From NCBI GenBank assembly GCA_024277695.1, contig JAJRUR010000043.1:1-15784 (forward strand): a DNA stretch of 15,784 bases, read 5' to 3'. The notes below the pieces were generated by a model, which ran no database searches, was not told the origin of the DNA, and saw only the letters and a list, made by a program, of their open reading frames with translations. Origin of the DNA: Bacteroidota bacterium (GTDB lineage Bacteria > Bacteroidota > Bacteroidia > Chitinophagales > Saprospiraceae). The position numbers and the translations under genes were made by a program. Shown in pieces: positions 8,034-13,099 of this stretch. Positions within the stretch are counted from its first letter, which is position 1. Each line of letters begins with the position of its first letter.

Positions 8034-8064
8034 TTTTTTAAATTGCCGATAAATTCTACATTTG
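8034..8064 (+). promoter_or_regulatory. Promoter of the PUR-domain gene with a palindrome over the -7 box
   Basis: TACATTTG (8057-8064) is an exact TAnnTTTG -7 box. TTTT at 8034-8037, 19 nt upstream, is one base from the -33 consensus TTTG. The -7 box sits in the inverted repeat CTACA-TT-TGTAG (8056-8067), which fits the form TACAnnTGTA used by BlaI/MecI/CopY repressors. The predicted start near 8071 leaves an A-rich leader of about 28 nt. Confidence 0.65.
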
Positions 8065-8098
8065 TAGTCATAAAAAGTAAAAACTTAATATAGTAGTT

Positions 8099-8506
8099 AT
8101 GGATAATATGAGGAAGTACCAAGATCCGGTGTATTCGGACAAAGTGAAAGCCGGAAGGCGTAGAACGTATTTTTTTGATGTGCGTCAGACCAAAGGAGAG
8201 GATTATTACATTACCATCACGGAGAGTACTAGACGATCTGATGGCGATGGCTACCAACGGCACAAAATTTTTCTTTATAAGGAAGATTTTAATCGATTTG
8301 TGAAGAGTCTAAGTGGGGCAGTAGATCATGTCAAAAACACCTTGATGCCCGATTTTGATTATGATGAGTATGAGCGTCGTCAAGCTGAATGGGAGGCACA
8401 AAAGGCGGCTGAAGCTGAAGCCGAGCAGTCCGGAGAGGCGGCCGAAGCACCTTCTACAGACAATACGGACAGTTCGGAAGTAGAGGAGGATGATCTGAGT
8501 TGGTAG
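8099..8506 (+). CDS. DUF3276 / PUR-family single-stranded nucleic-acid-binding protein
   Basis: 135 residues. Residues ~5-85 match the bacterial PUR-alpha-like family (DUF3276), with RRTYFFDVRQTKGEDYYITITES, then RHKIFLYKEDFNRFVKSL (one beta-beta-beta-beta-alpha repeat, expected to dimerize). Relatives such as Borrelia BpuR bind single-stranded DNA and RNA and act as post-transcriptional regulators. The final ~45 residues are Ala/Glu-rich then acidic and disordered (AEAEAEQSGEAAEAP, then EVEEDDLSW), like the tails of single-strand-binding proteins, although the tip does not end in DDIPF. ATG at 8099; Met4 (8108) is a possible second start. It stands alone under its own promoter and converges with the nucleotidyltransferase gene 53 bp downstream. 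The target is unknown. Confidence 0.88.
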   Translation: MDNMRKYQDPVYSDKVKAGRRRTYFFDVRQTKGEDYYITITESTRRSDGDGYQRHKIFLYKEDFNRFVKSLSGAVDHVKNTLMPDFDYDEYERRQAEWEAQKAAEAEAEQSGEAAEAPSTDNTDSSEVEEDDLSW

Positions 8507-8559
8507 TAATACAGCACAGGATGTCAAATGTGTCCTCTGCCGGATAATTACTCGGACAG

Positions 8560-9477
8560 CTAGTCCTTCCAAAGGTTTTTTGGATAACAGCCTTGATCTA
8601 TAAGTTCATTGATTTTGGACTGGACTATAGGCTTGTCCGGCGCAAAAGTTACCCCAAACCACCGGGCATCTGATTCTAATATTTTGATCGTAGCCTGTTT
8701 TTCTTCGATGAGGGATGAAATGACCAAAGGTATATAAAATTCGGACTTAGGTTCTTTAATGTGCTGATCCAAGAAGGCTTTGAAGTAGCTCTCGCTTTGA
8801 TCCATGATTTTGGGCCCTGCACCCCAGATATTCATCGAAACTATAGTATCATCTTGGAGATCAAAATCCAAACTATTGGGCTTATGTACTATAGCACCAT
8901 GCGCATCTCTACGGATTTCATGGGTTTCGGTAATGTTTTTGAGGTAAGGGGTATTGTTTTCTGCTTGACAGATCCCTCTGGAGACACTTCCGTGATCTGA
9001 TAGTGTATTGCCAAGTTGATAACCTACCATACAATAGCTGCAGGGATTTGTAATTGCCTCTGTAGTCAAAAACTCATAAAGTGTCACATATGCAGCGCGT
9101 CCGTAGTAATCGTCTGCATTGATCACAGCAAAGGGTTGGTCTATAGCATCTTTTGCTGCCAGCATGGCGTGTCCTGTTCCCCAGGGCTTCGTCCTACCTT
9201 CCGGAAGCTCGTATCCTTCCGGCAGTTGATCTAGCTCCTGATGGACATATACTACTTGGACTTTATCCTGTAGTTTTGGATCAAAGAGGCTTCTAAATCT
9301 TTCTTGAAAGGACTTGCGTATCACAAACACGATTTTTCCAAATCCGGCTTGCAGAGCATCATAGATGGAGTAGTCGATAATGGATTCGCCATTGGGTCCA
9401 AAATGATCTAATTGTTTGAGTCCTCCATAGCGCGATCCCATTCCCGCTGCCAAAATTATTAAAGCCGGCTTTTTCAT
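8560..9477 (-). CDS. Nucleotidyltransferase (NTP_transferase fold, NDP-sugar synthase-like)
   Basis: 305 residues. The N-terminus 'ALIILAAGMGSRYGGLKQ' (5-22) is the pyrophosphorylase signature G-x-G-S/T-R with the following Lys, which grips the NTP phosphates. WGTGHA (99-104) is the uridine/sugar-binding block and NADD (120-123) supplies the metal-binding Asp. Proteins of this fold join NTP and sugar phosphate to make NDP-sugars, but the C-terminal half (SMNIWGAGPKI, SEFYIPLVISSLIEE, WFGVTFAPDK) gives no specific substrate. There is no left-handed beta-helix or other added domain. The longer frame starting at 9507 begins inside the -7 box, so the ATG at 9477 is chosen. The gene lies downstream of the VWA protein on the same strand with a 128-bp gap containing a hairpin and promoter, so probably has its own transcript. 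Confidence 0.86.
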   Translation of the reverse strand: MKKPALIILAAGMGSRYGGLKQLDHFGPNGESIIDYSIYDALQAGFGKIVFVIRKSFQERFRSLFDPKLQDKVQVVYVHQELDQLPEGYELPEGRTKPWGTGHAMLAAKDAIDQPFAVINADDYYGRAAYVTLYEFLTTEAITNPCSYCMVGYQLGNTLSDHGSVSRGICQAENNTPYLKNITETHEIRRDAHGAIVHKPNSLDFDLQDDTIVSMNIWGAGPKIMDQSESYFKAFLDQHIKEPKSEFYIPLVISSLIEEKQATIKILESDARWFGVTFAPDKPIVQSKINELIDQGCYPKNLWKD

Positions 9478-9500
9478 CAACTGTTTTTTCAATCTGGACA

Positions 9501-9508
9501 CAAACATA
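9501..9508 (-). promoter_or_regulatory. -7 promoter box of the nucleotidyltransferase gene
   Basis: TATGTTTG on the minus strand (9508-9501) matches TAnnTTTG exactly. No good TTTG is found 19-20 nt upstream. The predicted start near 9494 gives a leader of about 17 nt to the ATG at 9477. The upstream ATG at 9507-9505 is part of the box itself and would not be transcribed. Confidence 0.5.
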
Positions 9509-9585
9509 TAAAACTCTCATAGTTTTAAGTGGAATCTATTCACAAATGTTCCATCAGAAGCTGATAAAATATGGTATTGGAGCCG

Positions 9586-9606
9586 GTAGCACTATAGTAG
9601 TGCGAC
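9586..9606 (-). terminator. Hairpin just after the VWA-protein gene (possible terminator)
   Basis: GCACTA-TAG-TAGTGC (9589-9603) is a perfect 6-bp hairpin, extendable by two more pairs across one A-G mismatch. On the minus strand it begins at the stop codon of the VWA gene. There is no T tract immediately after it, so it may be a weak terminator or an mRNA-end stabilizer rather than an intrinsic terminator. Confidence 0.4.
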
Positions 9607-11714
9607 TAATAACTACCGCTATATCGCCGAATAATCCACTCTAGTGCGAGCAAGCCGATCAGTAGTGCTAGTAGCCAGGGCATCGAGATCAAGGTACGGG
9701 ATTTGGACTGTGTGTAGATCAGAGGTTTGATGGTTTTGTGATTTAGGATAAAATTTTCAAGGCTGTCGATTTGGTCAGGGTAGAAGAGACGACCATTGGT
9801 TTTTTGGGCTAGCGATGCGAGGAGTTTATGGTCAGCCTGTACATTATATTGTTCGAGTTGGACCTCTTCGACAGAAAATTCCAGAGCACTTTTTAGCTGT
9901 ACTCCATTGTAATCTACTGTAGATAGAGCGCGATAAACGCCTTTTGGCATCGTACCGATGTCTATTCGATAGCTGTTATTTTGGCGGTCATAAGTATAGC
10001 GGTACTCTTTTTGGTCTTGGTCTTTTATGACAAGAAAGGCTTCGGGTTGGTTGATGAGTTCGTAAGCATTATTGTAGAGTTCTGCTTGTATGGTGATATG
10101 TTGATTTTCTGTAAAGACATTTTTGTCTGTTGAAGATCGAAACTTTCTTCGGTCTTCTTTTACGGTTAAATATTGAACAATCGAACTGATCATTTGGTCA
10201 AAACCTGATTGATTTTGGTGTTCGAGATGATCGAATAATCTCCATTTCCAAATCCCATTACCCGCAATGACACCTTCTTTAATGTTATGCACTTTGGAGA
10301 AAGCAATGAGAGGGTAGTTAGTACTTTGCCCCAATATTTTTTGATGGAGTAGTGTCGAGCTACCGGGTTTGGGCCTATACTGCGCAAAGGGAGCAGTTAA
10401 TGGTGGAAATCGATTTAATTTTTTGAGCCACTCTTGATCGATTGTAAACAGATTAAATGAGGGGATGAGTGTAGGAGTGACTTCATTAGTGCTACCCTTA
10501 TTTCCTTGAATACTTATAGTATTTTGTAGATTAGAAAAGTTGGCTAGATCGTTGTTTGGGCCTAAGACAAAAAGTCTGGCTATTTTCTTATTGTTGAGGG
10601 TTTTGATGATCTGTTGTAGATTTGTCCGGTTGTCGGGGAGTTGTAAGAAAATGACTAGATTATATTTTGCCCATTGGATATTTTGATCGGTTGGGTATTT
10701 GATATCTACGAGATAATTTTTCTTATTATCGAGAGCTTTACGCAGAGCACCGATATCAGGGTGTGGAGCGGCGGAGTAGATTAAGATGGATTGTCGACCG
10801 TCGATGACATCAATATAAAAGTCTTTAACATTATTGGTTTTGGAGCTTTCTCCTTGGATGTAGTTGGTAGAGATCCGATAGTGATTAGTGCCCGGGGATT
10901 GGGCATCGAGCAGGAACTCAAAGGTTTCGAAATAGTTATCTGCGTTGACAGTGAATGATTTTTGTGTGATGGGGATTTTTTTTCCGTTGACGATTTTGTG
11001 GATGTGAATAGTAGAAGATTTGCCTTGAAGTTGGTGTGCTTTAAGATCTACTTCGACAGGAAAGCGATCGCCGAGATAGCTTATTTGGTTATGAAAGAGC
11101 TGGACGATGGAGATATCTTTTGGGGCGATGGTATCACCCAATGCGATGGGGATTATGGGATTGAGTAGTTGATCAGCAAGGTATTGGGGGCTGTAATCGC
11201 GGTTATAGATGCCATCTGTAGCTAGGAGGATCGCTCCGAGGTTTTTGGGGTCAAAATTTTCCTGAGCAAATCGTATGACTTGAGCTATATTGGTTTCGGA
11301 GTCCAAAAAGTCTGCTTGCAGGCCTTGATTTATTTTTGATCCGAAGGTGATAGCTTGTACTTGGTATTTTTTGCTGAGCCGATTGTAGAGGGCCTGCCAC
11401 TTTTGCTGAAAAGCTTGGATGGAGCTGGAGTCCGTGCGGAGCGGAATAGAAGTCGAATTGTCTAGAGCGAGCAGGACGATGGGTTGGATAGTCTGTTGTT
11501 GATTGTGCCGGATATATGGTCTGAGGAGCAAAGCTGCTAGCAAGAAGACTGCCAATGCCCGGATAGCCCATAACAACCATTTCTTGGTTTTGCTCCATTC
11601 CGAAAGCGACTTATGACGTATATACATCAAGGATGCTATGATGACTCCCGCTAAGGCACAAAGGAGCAGCCACCAAGTAGGTTCTTCAAAAAGCACATTT
11701 ATTATCTCCGCCAT
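9606..11714 (-). CDS. Membrane-anchored von Willebrand factor A domain protein
   Basis: 702 residues. Two N-terminal membrane helices (about 13-31 and 46-66) are followed by a VWA domain with a complete metal-ion-dependent adhesion site: DNSTS (D85, S87, S89), T141 in SETNIAQ, and D167 in LLATDG. A long non-membrane region follows, including a stretch after 'DVIDGRQSILIYSAAPHPDIGALRKAL' that resembles the Rossmann/glutamine-amidotransferase-like domain of BatA/BatB-related proteins, then a beta-rich Ig-like region (QHITIQAELYNNAYELI...). One C-terminal helix (about 675-693, MPWLLALLIGLLALEWII) with a basic tail closes it. The topology places most of the protein outside the cytoplasm between helices 2 and 3. 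Such proteins are widespread and mostly uncharacterized in Bacteroidota; some relatives occur with MoxR/Bat clusters, but no MoxR ATPase is seen here. The specific function is unknown. Confidence 0.82.
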   Translation of the reverse strand: MAEIINVLFEEPTWWLLLCALAGVIIASLMYIRHKSLSEWSKTKKWLLWAIRALAVFLLAALLLRPYIRHNQQQTIQPIVLLALDNSTSIPLRTDSSSIQAFQQKWQALYNRLSKKYQVQAITFGSKINQGLQADFLDSETNIAQVIRFAQENFDPKNLGAILLATDGIYNRDYSPQYLADQLLNPIIPIALGDTIAPKDISIVQLFHNQISYLGDRFPVEVDLKAHQLQGKSSTIHIHKIVNGKKIPITQKSFTVNADNYFETFEFLLDAQSPGTNHYRISTNYIQGESSKTNNVKDFYIDVIDGRQSILIYSAAPHPDIGALRKALDNKKNYLVDIKYPTDQNIQWAKYNLVIFLQLPDNRTNLQQIIKTLNNKKIARLFVLGPNNDLANFSNLQNTISIQGNKGSTNEVTPTLIPSFNLFTIDQEWLKKLNRFPPLTAPFAQYRPKPGSSTLLHQKILGQSTNYPLIAFSKVHNIKEGVIAGNGIWKWRLFDHLEHQNQSGFDQMISSIVQYLTVKEDRRKFRSSTDKNVFTENQHITIQAELYNNAYELINQPEAFLVIKDQDQKEYRYTYDRQNNSYRIDIGTMPKGVYRALSTVDYNGVQLKSALEFSVEEVQLEQYNVQADHKLLASLAQKTNGRLFYPDQIDSLENFILNHKTIKPLIYTQSKSRTLISMPWLLALLIGLLALEWIIRRYSGSY

Positions 11715-11741
11715 CTAATCATAGGATTTGCTCAAAAAAAG

Positions 11742-11771
11742 GATAATATTGTAATCAATTGTATCATTATC
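11742..11771. repeat. Nested inverted repeats in the divergent intergenic region
   Basis: Between the divergent VWA gene and the secreted-family gene (89 bp), GATAAT (11742-11747) is mirrored by ATTATC (11766-11771). Inside, ATTG (11748-11751) is mirrored by CAAT (11756-11759) around TAAT. The two dyads are offset by 6 nt, so they do not form one continuous stem. A shared operator is possible. The region is AT-rich, so chance is a real alternative. Confidence 0.3.
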
Positions 11772-11803
11772 ACGTTATACTTGCTACGAAAACGAGCGTA
11801 AAT

Positions 11804-13078
11804 ATGAGAAAATTATTGTTGAGTCTGTTATTCTTTGTGCTTCTAATGGGGAGGATTTCGGCATCGTATATTTTGATACCGATGGACGAAGGGCAGAGCG
11901 ATCATCTCAAAGCCTATGGAATCACCTACTGGGTACTGGATCAAGGTGTAGAGGCCTTTTGGTTACTCAATTATAAAGGGGGCAGTTTTGCATTTACTTT
12001 TCATGCCGTATTTGAGCGGGAGTGTAAGATTAGAAATGTAGCTTATCAAGTCATTTCGGATGGGGCATTTGACCAAATCGTCCGAGAGATAGCACATCCG
12101 GAAGTCAATCAAGAGGTGATGAAGCTCGAAGTGCCTCCCAAGATAGCAGTATATACTCCGGACTTCAATGCCCGAGGCGAAAAAATACAACCCTGGGATG
12201 ATGCTGTCACTTTGGTACTGAGTTATGCAGAGATACCTTACGAGACCATATATGATAGGGAAGTGCTAGAGGATAAGCTGGCAGAGTATGATTGGTTGCA
12301 TTTGCATCACGAAGATTTTACAGGACAGTATGGCAAGTTTTATCGATCCTATCGCAATGCACCTTGGTATCGCGAAAATGTCAAGCGGATGGAAGCTCTT
12401 GCCAATGATTTGGATTTTGACAAAGTATCTGAGCTAAAACTGTCCGTAGTAAAAAAGATTAAGGAGTATGTCGGCGGCGGTGGTTTTATGTTTGCGATGT
12501 GTTCTGCAACAGATTCTTATGATATTGCTCTGGCAGCTGAGGGAGTAGATATTTGTGCCAAAATGTTTGATGGTGACGCTGCAGATCCGGCAGCGCAATC
12601 CAAATTGGATTATAGCAAAACTTTTGCTTTTGAAGATTTTGTTTTGGAACAGAACCCAATGGTTTATGAATACTCGAGCATTGATAATGTTAAGCGCAAG
12701 ATCAATCCTACAAATGATTATTTTTCGCTTTTTGATTTTTCGGCTAAGTGGGATCCTATTCCTACGATGCTTACGCAAAATCACACGCGGACAGTGAAGG
12801 GGTTTATGGGACAGACCACAGCTTTTAAAAAAAGGTATATCAAGTCCAATGTATTGATACTAGGTGAGACTAAGCCGGCTTCTGAAGCTCGGTATATACA
12901 TGGAGTGTATGGTCAAGGGACTTGGACTTTTTATGGAGGTCACGATCCAGAGGATTATAGACATTTTGTCGGTGACCCGGAAACGGACTTAAACCTACAT
13001 CCCAATAGTCCGGGCTATCGGCTGATACTCAACAATATCTTATTTCCTGCAGCCAAGAAGAAAAAGCGAAAGACCTAA
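11804..13078 (+). CDS. Secreted protein of the Bacteroidota 'asparagine synthetase B'-like family, function unknown
   Basis: 424 residues from the ATG at 11804. A TTG 15 codons earlier would put polar residues before the signal peptide and is rejected. Residues 1-20 (MRKLLLSLLFFVLLMGRISA) are a classical Sec signal peptide. The mature protein opens SYILIPMDEGQSDHLKAYG and carries conserved blocks WLLNYKGGSF, PKIAVYTPD, PWDDAVTLVL, YDWLHLHHEDFTGQYGKFY, GGGGFMFAMCSATDSYDIAL, MFDGD, LPNN-type C-terminus (GYRLILNNILFPAAKKKK) and YGGHDPEDY. I recognise this as a well-conserved phylum-specific family often deposited as asparagine synthetase B. Neither hallmark of that enzyme is present: no Cys2 nucleophile of the glutaminase half and no SGGxDS pyrophosphatase loop. 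The pattern IAVYTPD / DWLHLHHEDF / GGGFMFAMC suggests a class I amidotransferase-like Rossmann fold. The activity is unknown and probably periplasmic. Confidence 0.85.
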   Translation: MRKLLLSLLFFVLLMGRISASYILIPMDEGQSDHLKAYGITYWVLDQGVEAFWLLNYKGGSFAFTFHAVFERECKIRNVAYQVISDGAFDQIVREIAHPEVNQEVMKLEVPPKIAVYTPDFNARGEKIQPWDDAVTLVLSYAEIPYETIYDREVLEDKLAEYDWLHLHHEDFTGQYGKFYRSYRNAPWYRENVKRMEALANDLDFDKVSELKLSVVKKIKEYVGGGGFMFAMCSATDSYDIALAAEGVDICAKMFDGDAADPAAQSKLDYSKTFAFEDFVLEQNPMVYEYSSIDNVKRKINPTNDYFSLFDFSAKWDPIPTMLTQNHTRTVKGFMGQTTAFKKRYIKSNVLILGETKPASEARYIHGVYGQGTWTFYGGHDPEDYRHFVGDPETDLNLHPNSPGYRLILNNILFPAAKKKKRKT

Positions 13079-13099
13079 CAGACTTCAAGACTAACTGTA

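Noticed and set aside
8554..8566. GGAC-AGCTA-GTCC dyad at the end of the nucleotidyltransferase gene
   Set aside because: Only 4 bp, no T tract, and it overlaps the stop codon; too weak to call a terminator.
11251..11598. 115-codon frame on the same strand as the VWA gene
   Set aside because: A frame-shifted reading of the VWA coding region; the main frame carries the intact metal site here, so this is a shadow, not a frameshifted gene.
12434..12784. 116-codon antisense frame within the secreted-family gene
   Set aside because: Opposite highly conserved blocks of the real protein; product is basic and Ile/Arg-rich with no recognisable motif.
11804..13078. Literal assignment as asparagine synthetase (asnB)
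   Set aside because: It has a signal peptide and lacks the catalytic Cys2 and the SGGxDS loop.
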